Shown: in pieces, positions 1 through 13,439 of the stretch
How the letters are laid out: the number at the start of each line of letters is the position of its first letter
Position numbering within the stretch: the stretch's first letter is position 1
NCBI RefSeq assembly: GCF_000972845.2
Contig: NC_040012.1
Span: forward strand, 7,720,097-7,784,096
Length of the DNA: 64,000 nt
Reading direction: 5' to 3'
Source: Larimichthys crocea
Lineage: Eukaryota > Chordata > Actinopteri > Sciaenidae
The notes under the pieces: generated by a model
The model's input: only the letters and a program-made list of their open reading frames with translations
The model's database searches: none
Told to the model about the DNA's origin: nothing
Made by a program: the position numbers and the translations under genes

Positions 1-3000
1 AAAATGAAGGACATGGAATGGGTCATGTGTGTGACTCAGAAATGAGGGTTAAAGGTTAAAAGGAATAGTCTGCAATTCTCTGCCATTATCACGATTCAGT
101 GATAAGACATGCAAAGGTTAGGGTAGAGTTATTTCTGTGGACATTCTTTGGAGTTAAAGGGCTGAGCCAAGTCTTGAGTTATTGCATTACACCCACAACC
201 TTCCCACCATACACGTACTGTGTGATCAAGACAACGGCTTGATTATTAAACTCCCAGTAGGATTAAAGAAATTCTTTTCTTTTTTTTATCTCTGTAGATA
301 ATTGTTCATGAATAATTCCTATCACCATTTACCCAAGCCAAGATAATACCTTCAAACTACAGACTGAAACAATTAAATATGGCATTTTATTTATCATGCA
401 TGATAAATAAAAGCATCAAACAGTTACATTTGAGAATCAGCAATCTGTGAAATCCTGACATTTATCCTTGCAAAATGACAGAAACAATTTATAAATTGTC
501 CAAATACAGTAGTTGACGATTCACTTCATTTAGTTTGACTACTTGATTAAAACTTTAATTGTTTCAGCTTTAAAATCAAGTTTACAATAATAGATTTTTA
601 TAACAGTACTCCGATGACACTTTAAACATCTGACATGAGCCCAAAAATTTTCCCCAACATGTTTGGACTCAAATGGCTGGAACCGGTTAATTCTGATAAA
701 TGAAATAGAGAAAATTAGTTAACTTGATTGACAGAACAGTAATCAGCAGCTGTTTTGATCATGTATTGATAATTTCAGCCCCTTTTTTCACACTAAAATG
801 GCAAACATGCTGGATCCAACTTTTCCAAGAGGTAAGACCTGCCTGCTTTTGATTTCGAACTAAACAAGTGATCTGAAGATGTCGCCTTAGGCCCGCAGAT
901 GATGATATGTGTTCTTGACATTTCCTAGACTAAGCGACCACTTTAAAACATAATCAGCAGATTCTTGTTATGTTTACTGCAACATCAAGAGAAAGCGTAA
1001 TACCCAGATTTCTTGGCCTCAGGTGTACAGTCGTTCACAGTCAGTTGAAGAGAGTTGAACTCAACACGTGAGTGCAGTATTGCTTACAATCACCAAAGCC
1101 TTGAGGGCTGGAAGAGATAGCGAGTATGACTCAATCTTGTTGAATGGAGTGATAAGCTTGTTTGGAGCGTTGTTATCTTCCAGCGTTGCCTGATCACTTG
1201 AGAGCGGTATGGGGCCGCCTTTGCCTTATAAAGCTACAGCTCCTGGTATGGCACCTTGACAGTCACAGGGTATTTATAGTGGAGAGTGGGGGTTAGCCTC
1301 ACACTGGGTTCACTTTGGCACTGGCTACACCTGGCATTAACATGTGTCCTGATGTGACCTGATCACAAATAGACGGCTCTAAGTACAGGTGTGAATCCAC
1401 CCATTAAGATTGGATCACTCAAACCACATTTAGAGGTGGTCTGGGCCGCACATGGCTACATTTTTTAGTAGTGTGTACGTGAATGTGTCCTTTACCACAA
1501 TGAAGGACTGTCTACTCGACAGACATCCTAATGTCAGGTGTGAACACAGCCTTTTCAAAAGCGCTATTGTAAAGAAACGTTTGTTTCCTGCCAAACACTT
1601 TACGTGCCTCACGTTTGATCATTTATTATCATTCTCTAATTAAACACTGAAAACGTATGTTAGCTGATGGTTGAACACATCAGATGAACTAGCAATCTTA
1701 ATAAATCTTGGATTTGTTGTTGTTTTGTTGGATTATATGAAGGATATTTTATTTTTAGGGATGGGCGTGTTGGTCTTTTGTTCAGTTGTAACAACCCTGG
1801 TGTACCTCTAAGTTTTTCTGTAGCGCCACCATGAGGCCAAAACTTTAATTTGTCAGAAAACTAATAATGACATTCCCATCAGCCTCGGCTGTACTTTGTG
1901 TTTAGTACTAGTGTTAGCATGCATACACATTACACTAATATAGTGAACATGGTCTGCTTGGTCTGCTTGGCAGAGATTTGCGTGATCAGATTGGAAGTGT
2001 AGATTAAAAACAGGACAAAAGATTGAACATGTTGTGTTCTTTTGGTTTACAAAGAAAAGATTCATGGTCAGATATCTCAAAAACCTCAAACACTAGCTGC
2101 ACTGCTGCTTGGATATTATGCTATTCAAATTGTTCTCTGAACTGAAACACTGATATCCATAGAAAGCTCTAAAAGGGAAGAGTGATTCGAAGTGCTGCTG
2201 CAGTTTTTTTCGTTTTTTTCTTTTCCAACCACACGCTGCCCCTCCCTTTCTCTAAAAATGCCTCCTCCGCAATCACTTGATGGGCACAATCATTGGCCTG
2301 TGGCTTTCCAAAGGTTACAAATACAGACCACATTTACGATTCCTCAAGATAAGATGTGCCTCCTACATGCAAAAAAAACAAGAAAGACACTCAGTCATAA
2401 TCCCTTTCCACATTAATCTGCAGCGTGTACTCCTGGCTTTGCATGAAAGACTGAGTAGGAGGTGTTGGTGTGGTGAAGACAGGGGGTTGATTTGGGAGCT
2501 TTGGCCCAGTTTGGGGTGTCAAAATCAGACTCAAATTTGGCATGTGTGCTGGCTGATCTGCAGCCCTTTGGGAGTGAAGGCGTTTACAGCTGAGTAGAGC
2601 TGGACAGCAGGGTACAGTGGCTTTGGTTAGTTAGTGGGTGAAGAAGAAAGCAGCGGTGGAGCCAATTCACTTTGAGTTCATTCAGTTCAAAGTGTCATTT
2701 GAAACGGCAATTAACATGATAGTCATAAAAGTCTCAATAATGGATTCATATATCAGACAATGGAACTTTTTTTTAAACATGGAAACATCAGTCTGCTTTA
2801 ATCAGACATTACTTTACTTCAGGACAGCGTAGGTCAGTGTAGCGAGGGCCCAGTGCAGTTTGTGGTGTTTCTGTGTGTGCGCGAAAGCCTGAAGACAAAA
2901 TGGAAATGTGATTCTGTGTTTGGGCAGAGATGCTTTTTGAGCCCAGCAATTATTTTCCTCAAGACCCCGGGGATGGCAGGGAATGCTGGCCCGGACTTGT

Positions 3001-6000
3001 GTTTTTTTTAATTGGATCACATGGGTGATTTGCCATGTATTGTAAGGGACATGCTTCAATATAATTATGCATTGATGGAGTGCCAGCTTGCTTGTTCTGA
3101 CCGCAGCACTGTAAATTGGATTGCTGTAATGAGGTTCATAAGGTTACTAATTTTAGAGCCCGAGTATATACACATATTCATACACACCAGGATTTCTTTA
3201 TGAAAAGTCCGATCTTTTTAAATGAGCTACTCATGTGAAACTATTTCATTATATATACTTAAATTAAACTTTTAATCACTAACTGCCGAGTTGCTGTGCA
3301 AGCAGAAGATCAGTATCACGCAACTTTATGTCCCTCAGTTATGCTAATACTTGTTAAAAATTGTGACAAAAGACTGGCTTGCACTCAAGGCTAACCGGGT
3401 TCAAGGTTAAGCTTCAGAGCAGATGAGCTGCACAGGAACTAACTGTCTGTACGCAGCAGAAAAAAGTGAAGAGTTAAGCAGCCACATAAGCTAAGTAGAG
3501 TCCACAGATCACATGTTGTCTGTCTTGTGTTGTATTAATCATTCTGCTGACCAAAGGGCTGCTCTGAGGCGTCATAGATTTGCACTCACACTTATCTGTT
3601 ACTCACTATACATACAGAGAATGAGGACTCTGAAAGTCTGATATCTCTAGAGGTTAGTCTGGCTGTAATTGTTTTACCGCAGGCATTTCCTTAAGACTTT
3701 TTCATCTAATCTAAACTTCCCATGCAGCATTTGTAAATCAACATATTACATTCACTTTACTGTGAACAATAAAGATGCTAACTTAAAACACGTGAGAGCA
3801 GAGTTCAGTGCCGTTTGACTTGCATCAGACAGGAAATAATAAAACTGGTCAGCAGTTACTTAACAGTGGAAGGCCTGAGTGTGCTGCCTGTTTTTTTTAT
3901 TACACATTGATCAAAGGAACTGAATAAGAAGTGAAGTTATGCTTTAATATTTTTATGCTTTGACTAAACATCCCTGCTCTCAGAAAAGTGGGTTTGTGTC
4001 CATGCGTGTCCATAATGACCTTGCTGGGGATTTACTGTGACATTTAAACAAACTGAAACAAGCCTACTTTTCAAACTGTCTTTACTTTTTGATTTATGAA
4101 CATTAAATCTTTTGGAAAAATACTTTTTTGTAGTTTTCATCTGCTGTAAGATCATTGTTTCCATGCTCCACACTGGCAAAACCAAAAACCACTGTGACTG
4201 TGTGAGCAGCAGATTACTGAGGTCAAAGCAGCTGCACACCAGTAAAATGGACTGGACCACTAAAAGTAAACAAATTGCTGGTCACACTGTTGTTGATCTG
4301 TTTGTGCTAGATGCCTCATAAAACATGAAATCTGTACCTCTGATTTACTTGCTTTCACAAATTTCAAATGTCTGCTGTAAAAATGACCTATTTGCTGAGA
4401 GTTTGTTTTTGAGCTTTTACCAACTAGTGATCAGAAATCACAAGATGTGGCTTTAAAGCAAAAAGCCACCTCAGTTCTTTTGTGATTAAGTTTGTTAACT
4501 TCTTTTTTCTAAATAAGGTTCTCTGGTTAGCTCGTTCGTAAATTCGACAAATGTTGTTAGAGTCAACTGGACTGTCAGGTGGGCTCCATGCTGTAGGCCT
4601 GCCTTGTCTTTTGTCTGTTCACTTTCTGATTAGCTACATTTGGTTACAGGAGGTTCGTCCTTGTAACGCATTTTGAAAACATGCTTTTGAGATGAAACTT
4701 GCAGACACTTGTCTGCAGAAGTCAGAAAAATACATCTAACTAACAAAGGGATTTATAATTTAAAGCTCTGTTACAATTGGTCTGTGCTCGCCCCAGATCA
4801 TCTTTCTTAGAATTAAATCGGAGGCAACTGGACTTTGGCTCTGTGAGGGTTCTTCATTAGAGTGATCTGTTTTTAACGATACCAATAGATTGATATTTAC
4901 TCTCCAGATAAGCTTGTGTGTAACCCTTCATTTCCAATCAAAGGTTAGCGGCGCACAGTCACCACCCACTGGCCAGACAAGCCATGATGAGCAATGTCTC
5001 AGGCGATCAGTCGGTTCGTGACAATGGTGCGCCAGACTCCACCTGCTCTAAATGTAGATAACTATTGTCTGGCTGTGCAGAGAGCAGATATTCTGGTTAG
5101 CTGTTACCGCTTATTGTACAGAATGTATTCTCAGAAAGGCTTATTGTGGTGAGCTAAGCATGGTTTGTCATTTAAGATAATATATGTGCTTTTAAAAACA
5201 AGAAACGAGGGGGGAAGTGAAAGAACCTCGCTGGGAGAATATGTGAAATGAGTATTAAATGGTCATTACAGTCCACCCCTTTTATCATAATGACTCCTGA
5301 ACCTGTAGTAAGAAAAAAACACACTTTTAGTGAGTTATTACAGTGTCACAGTGAGAAAATGATCCTCTTTACAGCCCTCCTCTGCTATTATTTGCCCTCC
5401 CAGCTCCAAGGGTTACAGGGATATTCAGTTACATCTATTGTTAAGCTACTGCGACTCCAAACCTCACTCTCCTTACATGATGGTTGCTTTTAAAGTTGGT
5501 GGGTTTTTTTTTTTAGGAATTTAAACTTTCAGATTGTAATGTAAATTACACGTCTTCAGTGTAAAACATTCATCGTTGTTGTCATTGGCCTTGTTTTTAC
5601 GAGCTGTGCTACAATTAGCATGAAGCTGAGTGAGGAGCCAGCTGTCTGGCTGCTGTACATAAGAGTTACACTGTGTGTGTGTGTTATTACATTTACCCTC
5701 TACTGTCTGTAAAGTATGCCTGCTATGTGCCTGTCACCGTTTAGGGAATTTATGTCCAACTGCAGCCAGCAGAAAAAGACTGTTTTTATATTTGCATAGT
5801 GTACAGTCAGTGTTGGCATGTGGTTTACCACTTGAGCACGACAGCAATTAATAAAATAAAAGTCAGATGGGTGACCGATTGGGTCAAGTTCCCACCGGGA
5901 GGCGAAACCCACAAATCCCCAAAGGGAACAGCTCAGACACTAATTAAAAAACTTGCTTTTATGTCTTATTTCTGCACACACACACACATGTATCCACCTA

Positions 6001-6464
6001 CAGTAGAGGAGGGCAGCAGTATGTTCATGTGCTCGCTATTGGCTTGTTTTAATATGTCTTGGATTATGTTTTTTTCTATTTGAAGAATGTTATAAAGTGA
6101 ACACATACACATGTTCAGTGTTTTGTACAATGTTCAGTTCAGTGTTGGAAAGAGGTTCTTGACTTGTTATGTAGAAATACTACATACATACACATGAAGG
6201 TCCTACATTGTTTAGAAGTGGAAAGTGAGTCTTATTTTCTAATCTAATAACTCTAATAACTGGAGTAGTTGTTTTAAGTTTGTCTGAAAGCCTAGAAAAG
6301 AAACCGAGATGGACCTTTCAGTTTTTTCATATGATGTTTTGTCAGTGATTATATATCTTTAATTAGATGTCTTGTCGACAATGACAGCCTGAAAATTTGA
6401 TAATTTAAGTTGGTTTTCTTTCTATTTATTATTACGCACTATACTATTTTGTGAAGAGAGTTGT
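1..6464. other. Gene-free upstream region
   Basis: No exon, RNA gene or recognisable transposon was found here. Open frames are all under 110 codons, overlap on opposite strands and resemble no protein I know. Composition is AT-rich with short homopolymer runs. Distal regulatory DNA of the downstream gene could lie here, but sequence alone does not show it. Confidence 0.5.
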
Positions 6465-6702
6465 AGCTGGGGAGGTGCCAGTTCACCTCCTACCGAGCTG
6501 CCCTTGAGCTAGGCAGGAGAACCCCAGTATTGCTCCCATGTGGCTCTCCACATTTCTATAAACGTGTGTGTGTGTGTGGCTGTATTTGTAGCATACATTT
6601 GTAAAGGAATTAATAAAATAAACATTCATAATTCATATGAAGTAGCATCATAAATTGTACTTGAGGGACCAAACCCTTGTGACCTGGCTTGGGAGTATGT
6701 TG

Positions 6703-7130
6703 GTCAGGGGCGCCACCAGGAATTTTGGGCCCCATGACAAAAAAATCAAATTGGGCCCTCTCTGCGCAGCTGTTGTCACCACATCTCTAGGACCTAACTA
6801 TCCCATCAAAAGATTTACATAACTCTAATTAAAGGCTTGCAACTGTTTTGCGTCTTGTAGTTCCAAACTAGTACTAGCACAATATTTACTGCTGGTGATT
6901 TGTACATGCATGCAAGTCTGCATACAGTATGCAGTGCAGTTCACTATTTGATGCAAGATTAAAAGCCACCATAAAGGCCATTTTTTATTTAACTTTTACT
7001 GCCCAAAACACGTAAAAACAAAGAGATAATTAATTTCATTATTTTATTTGAAATATATATAGTCAATGGTGATGGTTTAATAATTTTATATTGGTGTTTA
7101 CCTATTTTTGGGGCCCTTGTCATTCCACCA
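6703..7130. repeat. Possible DNA-transposon remnant inside the repeat cluster
   Basis: The stretch starting CAGGGGCGCCACCAGGAATT and continuing into GGGCCCC resembles a teleost repeat start often seen in DNA-transposon relics. A partial inverted partner (GGGGCCCTTGTCATTCCACC) lies near 7,108. No coding capacity remains. The class is inferred from memory of similar fish repeats. Confidence 0.35.
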
Positions 7131-7240
7131 CTGATTCGCTTTCATTTAACTACTTTTAACACTCGGGCTGCCTTTTTGTTTTTCTTCCAAGTAAAGCAAC
7201 AAACCTCGTGCCATTAATTACCATGCTCTCTGTAAGTGTG
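7121..7240 (+). repeat. Copy A of 120-bp direct duplication
   Basis: This copy runs from CATTCCACCACTGATTCGCT to CTCTCTGTAAGTGTG and matches 7,771-7,890 almost base for base (a few substitutions such as catttaac/catgtaac). The 650-bp spacing means the sequence between was amplified or inserted. The duplicate lies just upstream of the probable first exon of epb41l3. Confidence 0.85.
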
Positions 7241-7770
7241 TGGCTGTATTTGGAGCATACATGTATAAAAATAGATTGTAAAGAGAAGGAATGAATAAAA
7301 ATAAACATTCATAATTCATATGAAGTAGCATCTCTAAATTGTACTTGAGGGACCAAACCCTTGTAACCTGGCTTGGGAGTATGTGGGTGTCCATCTCTTA
7401 ACATTTGCATGTCTATAAACTTTTTGTGTGAGCGTGTGTGGTTGTATTTCAACCTATATGTGCAAAAAAAAAAGAGATAAACCTTCATAATTCATATGAA
7501 GTAGCATGTCTCTATATTGTACTTGAGGGACCAAACCCTTGTGACCTGGCTTGGGAAACTGGAGGGTGGCCAGTTCAAGTCCAGCAAAGTGGGAGTATGT
7601 GGGTGTCCATCTCTTGACATTTGCATGTCTATAAACTTTTTGTTTGAGCGTGTGGTCGTATTTCGACCTATATGTGCAAAAAAAAAGAGAAGAGATTAAT
7701 ACAATAAACCTTCATAATTCATATGAAGTAGCATCTCTAAATTGTACTTGAGTATGTGTCCATTTTGATA

Positions 7771-7890
7771 CATTCCACCACTGATTCGCTTTCATGTAAC
7801 TACTTTTGAACACTCGGGCTGCCTTTTTGTTTTTCTTCCAAGTAAAGCAACAAACCTCGTGCCATTAATTACCATGCTCTCTGTAAGTGT
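7771..7890 (+). repeat. Copy B of 120-bp direct duplication
   Basis: This is the partner of 7,121-7,240. It is followed directly by a short TG run and then by the GC-richer sequence proposed as the first exon. It is probably the ancestral position, because the downstream sequence looks like a promoter or exon. Confidence 0.85.
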
Positions 7891-7899
7891 GTGTGTGTG

Positions 7900-8140
7900 T
7901 GTGTAGTGGAGGAGGGCTGTGTTGCTAAAATAATGCTCCGGCTGTCCTCCTCCTGATATCCCACAATTCTACTCTGGGCTGCATAGTGGAGTTTGATAGG
8001 CTGAGGCGGAGAGGGGGAACTGCAGCAGCAGCAGCAGCGAGCAGCAGAGTAAGCACCGCTGTCAGGAAACAGGAGCCCACTACGAATGCTACTCGCTTTT
8101 TACCCAGCTTTGAACGAGAGAGAGGAGACGATTTAACCTG
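7900..8140 (+). promoter_or_regulatory. epb41l3: Probable promoter and non-coding first exon of epb41l3
   Basis: This GC-richer block contains a CAG/GCA-rich stretch (8,021-8,048) and no TATA box. Two splice-donor candidates exist: GA|GTAAGC after 8,048 (stronger consensus) and CTG|GTAATA after 8,140. The downstream coding exon opens with 11 untranslated bases behind an acceptor, so at least one upstream non-coding exon must exist; this is the best candidate. The start of transcription cannot be placed, and other promoters are likely because 4.1 genes commonly use several. Confidence 0.4.
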
Positions 8141-8525
8141 GTAATAACCGCTTTCTTTTGTCCTGCTTTTCATGTTTTACACTCGGGCTCTCTCAGAGGA
8201 GACGTACGCCCCTGTTTTAGCTCCGCGCTACATCCTATCTTGTCATTTTTTTAAAAATTTGTAGCCGTTTGACCGTTGACAGATAATTAACATTTAAAAA
8301 CTGTATTCACTCAAGCTAACTAACCGTAATGTCTTAACGTTATACCCTCTATGTGTGTGTGTGTGTCATTGTAGCGACATGTTATGTGTTTATCTGCTGA
8401 TTTAGTCGTTATTTTGTAGCTTTAAAGTCAAAACGCTTTGGACGGTTATTTCAAAGAGACGACCGACCCCGCGTCAAGGTACAGTCCGCTAACGTGCTCC
8501 GGTTTCCAGCTTTCGGAGTGAGGGA

Positions 8526-8538
8526 GGGGGGGGGGGGG
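8526..8538 (+). repeat. Poly-G run
   Basis: An uninterrupted run of 13 G, preceded by GGGA, sits shortly downstream of the proposed first exon. It is capable of forming a G-quadruplex on the coding strand and is prone to length errors in sequencing. Confidence 0.9.
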
Positions 8539-8944
8539 AATGAAAACAAGCCGACACAGATGCCTTTTTTTTTCCGACCTCTAACCACCTTATTTTACAT
8601 CGAGCAAGGACAGAGCTGAGTCACTGCTAACACACGGACTGTTAATGGATTAAAGTCGTTATGTTGTACCCGGGGTTAGGACGACATACTCGGGGTGTTT
8701 TTGATCTGCAGTGCGGTAGGCGTGGTTAGGAGAGGGGGGTGAGAGCAGGATGACACGAGCTGGATCCTCTTTTAGCATCCTCACATCCTTCAAGGCAACA
8801 AAAAAAGCAAAGCAACGAGGCCTGAGTCTGACTTGACAATTTAATTAAGATGCACAGTAAGCTGCTGTTGTTGCAGTAGCATTAAAAAGGGCAGGGTTAA
8901 ACATTGTGGGCCTTGTTTTGCAGGCTTTCTGATCAAAGCCTGTG

Positions 8945-10540
8945 CAATATAGTCTGAAAATAGTTTTAAAAAGCCTGATGTTTTGTCACCAATAAGTTAC
9001 TTGTTCTCTTTCTCTTAATTGACTAACTGTTGCAGCTCTTAAAAATTATACCGTTGGTTGTTTTTAGGTCATTTTCTTGAAGCTGTGAATTAGTCTTGTT
9101 GACCTTTTGCAGACAAGAACACTGAAAAGAGGCTGTTGTCGTTTACCTTTTACATGAGCTCGTTTTGTCTCTGTAGTCATATTATTGGTAGTACGTGGAG
9201 GACATGGAGTTGAAGGATTAAGGGCGTTGTATGTTTTTTGAAATGTTGAAACCTTGTGAGACAAATGTGTTGGTTTGTGCTCTATCATCCATTAAAGCTG
9301 CACTATTCTTGCAGATAGATCACCCTAAATATTAAAGAATATCTGTAAGGAAATGTGTAAGAAACAGATCTCAACATCCCAACACACGGTTCATTTTCGT
9401 TGCAATTGTTGCAGCTTTTAAAAGTTATACTGTTGCATCTTGTTGTAGGCCTACTCCAATTTTCAACGATGAAAATGAAGCCATTTAACCTGTGTGTGAT
9501 GGGATGTTGAGATCTGTTCGTCCCACATTTGCAAACAGATATCCTTTCATGTTTATGATGATGCATCTGCAAAACCTGCAAGAATATAGTGCAGCTTTAA
9601 TGGATAAATCAGCACAAAACAACACATTTGTCTCACAACATGCACCGCCCTTTATCCGTACACTCCCTATCCTCTCTCCTTGATAGGGATAAAAACTACC
9701 AATCTATTACAGAGACAAAATGGGGTCATGTAAAGGTAAATGGCAACAGCCTCTTTTTTAGTGTTCAAAGCCTAAATTTAGCTACTTCAACCTGTTAACA
9801 GTGTCTTGGGAAGTTGAGATCTGTTTGTCCCACATTTTCTAACTTCATATTTGTGATGATGCATCTGCAAAACCTTTCTAAACATACGTCATTCTTTTTT
9901 CTTGATAAGGGGAAAAAAACCAAGCAATAATATTATAAGAGAGACAAAATGGGTCATGTAAAGGTAAATGGCAACACCCTTTTTCATCGCTGTGAGTGAT
10001 TTATAGCTTTAAAAAAACAAAAAAAAGCCCTAAAAACAAAAAACCAAACCACTCAAACTGCCACTGCTCTTTGAAAATTGGAGTAGGCCTACAACAACAT
10101 GCAACAGTATAACTTTTAAAAGAAAATGAACCGTGTGTTGTGATGTTGATCTGTTTGTCCCACATTTCCTTACAGATATTCTTTAATATTTAGGTTGATC
10201 TATCTGCAAGAATAGTGCAGCTTTAATGGAAAAAACATACAACGCCCTTAATCCTTCAACTCCATGTACTTTCTCCTTGATAAGGAAATAAAAACTACCA
10301 ATAATATGACTACAGAGACAAATTGAGCTAATGTAAAAGGTAAATGGCAACAGCCTCTTTTAAGTGTTCTTGTCTGCAAAAGGTCAACAAGAATGATTCA
10401 CAGCTTCAAAGAAATTACCTAAAAACAACCACTCAATCTGTGACTGCTCTTTGAAAAGTCAACAGTATAATTTCTAAGAGCTGTAAGTAACTTATTGATG
10501 ACAAAACATCAGGCTTTTAAACTATTTTCAGACATATTGC
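8945..10540. mobile_element. Foldback (long inverted repeat) element in intron 1
   Basis: The left arm (about 8,945-9,473) is the reverse complement of the right arm (about 10,072-10,540) over most of its length, with indels. Matching pairs include TAAAGCTGCACTATTCTTGC, GTAGGCCTACTCCAATTTTC and AAGGATTAAGGGCGTTGTAT. The centre holds two partial direct copies of the right arm (9,490-9,770 and 9,800-9,990), each with a GATGATGCATCTGCAAAACC block and a GGTAAATGGCAACA block. There is no open reading frame of note. It fits a non-autonomous foldback-type or nested MITE element. The family is unknown to me. Confidence 0.75.
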
Positions 10541-13439
10541 AGACTAAATGATGAATGAATAAAGTTTAATTTATATTGAAAATGCCCAATGACATGATAA
10601 GTTTACATAAAGGTACAAGGCAACAACCTCTTTTGATTGGATTTGTTGGTAAAGGTCAACAAGGACGACACACTTTTATAATATTTTATCAAGAACCTGT
10701 ATCATAACATTCACTCAAGCTGTGGCTGCTTTTACTTAATACAATAACCCCCAAAGAATATAATAATAGAGATGATGCGCCTATTCATCTATCACTCAAC
10801 ATAAAATGAATCAGCTCTTTTGATTATCAATAAATCATTAAAGTCGAGCAAACACTGTTCTGGTTCCTGCTTCTGAAATGTGCGTTTCTCCTTCTATGAT
10901 ATATGATATATTTGGACATGCAATTCAAACGATATGTCAACTTGGGTAATCCTCTGGCTAGGCTGGAGTGTTTCCCAATGTGTATACGCTGTCCAAAATA
11001 ATTATGAAAGATGAGTGCGGTGTTGATGTCAACAACCCAACAGCTCCATTTGCTCTCTTGCAGACATGCTGATTTACTGATTACATATAGCTAATCTCAG
11101 CCGCTATATGAGAAGTTATTAGCCATTTATCAAGCAACCAAGATTTTGTTCTAATCCTTCACATTAACAGGGGATTTTCCTTTTGTCAAAAGAAGCTGTA
11201 CAACTGGATTGACAGCGAACTAACCGCAGCACACTTGTATTTGTTTTCCTGTCAGATACATTGGTGACGTTTGTGCCTGGCTTTCAAAGAAACCCAACAA
11301 AGACGCACTGATCGCGTCTCATAATGAAGTGCACAGTTGAGTCGCGATCACAATAACCTCGCTGGTCTTTTTTGTTGTCTCCTTGAATGTCTGGCTGCTT
11401 AGAGAAAGTAATGCCAAGAATGTAAACGCGGCAGGCTGCCAGGATTTATGGCCTCTCAGCAAAACATAACAAAACAAAAAAAACCGCTCTGGGCTTGGAG
11501 TCACCTTCATGTGACCGGTCTACCATCTCCAAATTCTTCTGTTGAGTTATGGGGTGTCTTGTCCAGTTCAGTCTGTGAGCGTTTAATTAAATTATTTTTG
11601 TAAAGTAATATGAGGAGGGGATGAAAAGCCTTTGAAACAGCTACTAAATTTAAAGAAATCAAATGTGCAAAGACGTTTTCTTGGAAGTCTCAGAGAAGAA
11701 CCTCCATCATTTCAGCAGTGGATGATGATATGCATGACTTATATGCTCAAAGCGTGCAGTCTAACATGACAGTTCTACAGCAGATCCTGCCTCCATGAAA
11801 GGTGTACTGTTCAGTTTTCGTTAGATTTAGCTTCATGATGATTTTGGAGGATGTAGTTTGTTTGTTGTTATAGTTCGGTGCTAGCTGTACCTGATGAACC
11901 AGTGTATCCAGTATATCCGAAATGTCTAATAAGAAGAAGAAGGCGAAAGAAGCTGAACTTGGTGTCACAAAACATCTGTTTTTAGATGTTTTGCTGAGTC
12001 ACCCATGTCCAAATTGTTTACTTTTTCGTCACATGTAACTCGTTTCACAGACCGGCCGATCGTCTTTGTTGGCTCTCTAAATGAAATAGCGTCTCTGTTC
12101 ACTTTGTGTTTGTTCTGCAGCAGAGCTGGAGAATGTGCTGGCTGAACACACCGAGGTAGAAAACAGATCTGGGTTGTTTAAATGTCTTGAATTGTTAAGG
12201 GCAGCATTGAGCTCAGCTGCGACATGTTACTGAGGAACATTTTGTACGTGTCTTATCTAGCTCGTTAGCTTGGTAAATCACTTGTTGTCATTGTGTCTCA
12301 CTGAAAAACAGGAAGACACTGTGCGGTAACAATTAGCTCCTCAGGTTTCTTGTCGCACCACTTTAGGTAAAGATACAGTGGCCGGTGTCGTACTGTTGTC
12401 ATCACTCAATTTGAGGTCTGCCCCTTCCAGTCTTTCTTGTTTTTAACCGTTTTACCCCTGAGCTTTTGAGGGGGGGGTAGAGCATGTTTGAAAAAAGTCT
12501 TAAGTAATCATTTGACCTATAAATGTTACAAAACAGTCAAAAATATATCCATCATAGTTTCCTAAAGGCCAAGGTGATGTCTTCAGACATCTTGTTTTGT
12601 TCCACCAACAATCCAAAACCTGAATAAAATAAATTCACTACAGTGTAAGACAAGGAAAAGTGGCAAATCTTCACCTCCAGAGAAGCAGGAGCTGTGATAA
12701 TAACACTTTTTTTTGCTTTGAAAAATCAAAACTGCTATTGTAACAGTTCTCACCAGTGGATGCCATTAATTGTGGCACTCTGTGCATGCAGGGCTGAATC
12801 TAATGTTGCATCTATTATAAGTCACTGAGGTTAAAGTATTTAATGAATGCCTGGAATTCAATGTAAATGTTAACAGGACAGTGAATATTGGAAATGGACA
12901 TGGTTTGTCTACAAAAGAAGGTATTTCTGAGAAAACATATCAATAATTTTGTTTGTTGTTTGGACGTCGGGACAGTTGAAAGCACTTTGGGGATCTGTAA
13001 CCCCTTCAGCAGAGGTGTCTCATTTGAGTGGCCACACCAGCTACATGGTATCCTGTTACAGTGGCCGTGTTTGTGTATGACAGCTGTCAGCCCTGTAGCC
13101 ATAGAGGTTTTGCTTGGGATGGGCCCTGACGTGTCAAAAAACGCTAGCCATTCCCCTCCGTGTAACCTCCATAATCCCCCAGGGGGGTTATTAACGTGGG
13201 GGCAGGGGTTACAGGGATGGGCCCAGCTGTGGTGTACTCTGGCTAATGGCACTCAGCACAGATGGCAGTCCCTCATCCTCTCGTGAGTGTTTGTGACTCC
13301 ATGAGCTCAGGCCACTTTCCAACAGTGTGCATTACAATCACAAATGGACCTTAAAATGGGGGTCTGCAGGCGCCACAGCATTTCATGTCAGTGATCAATT
13401 ATGTAATGTAGATGCATGTTGATAAACCATGGCTGAGCT

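Larger units (their letters stand above)
6465..7755. repeat. Cluster of SINE-like dispersed repeat copies
   Basis: A roughly 90-bp unit recurs at about 6,628, 7,304, 7,485 and 7,715. It contains TTCATAATTCATATGAAGTA, and three copies continue into a shared stretch ending in TGACCTGGCTTGGGA. Between copies are tails with GTGTGTG, a TGTATTTCAACCTATATGTG-type stretch and A-runs. At 7,573-7,582 GTTCAAGTCC fits a polymerase III B box, and 6,476-6,540 has the 'gccagttcacctcc...cccttgagc' core I know from abundant teleost repeats. This suggests tRNA-derived SINE copies that were locally amplified. The exact family is not identified. Confidence 0.6.

Noticed and set aside
1227..1235. TATAAA near 1,230
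   Set aside because: No exon or gene downstream; likely chance in AT-rich DNA.
7573..7582. Possible tRNA gene from the B-box-like GTTCAAGTCC
   Set aside because: No cloverleaf can be drawn around it; better explained as a tRNA-derived SINE head.
12815..13286. Overlapping 145- and 132-codon frames on opposite strands
   Set aside because: Mutually antisense, no known domain, no Kozak or splice context consistent with a gene.
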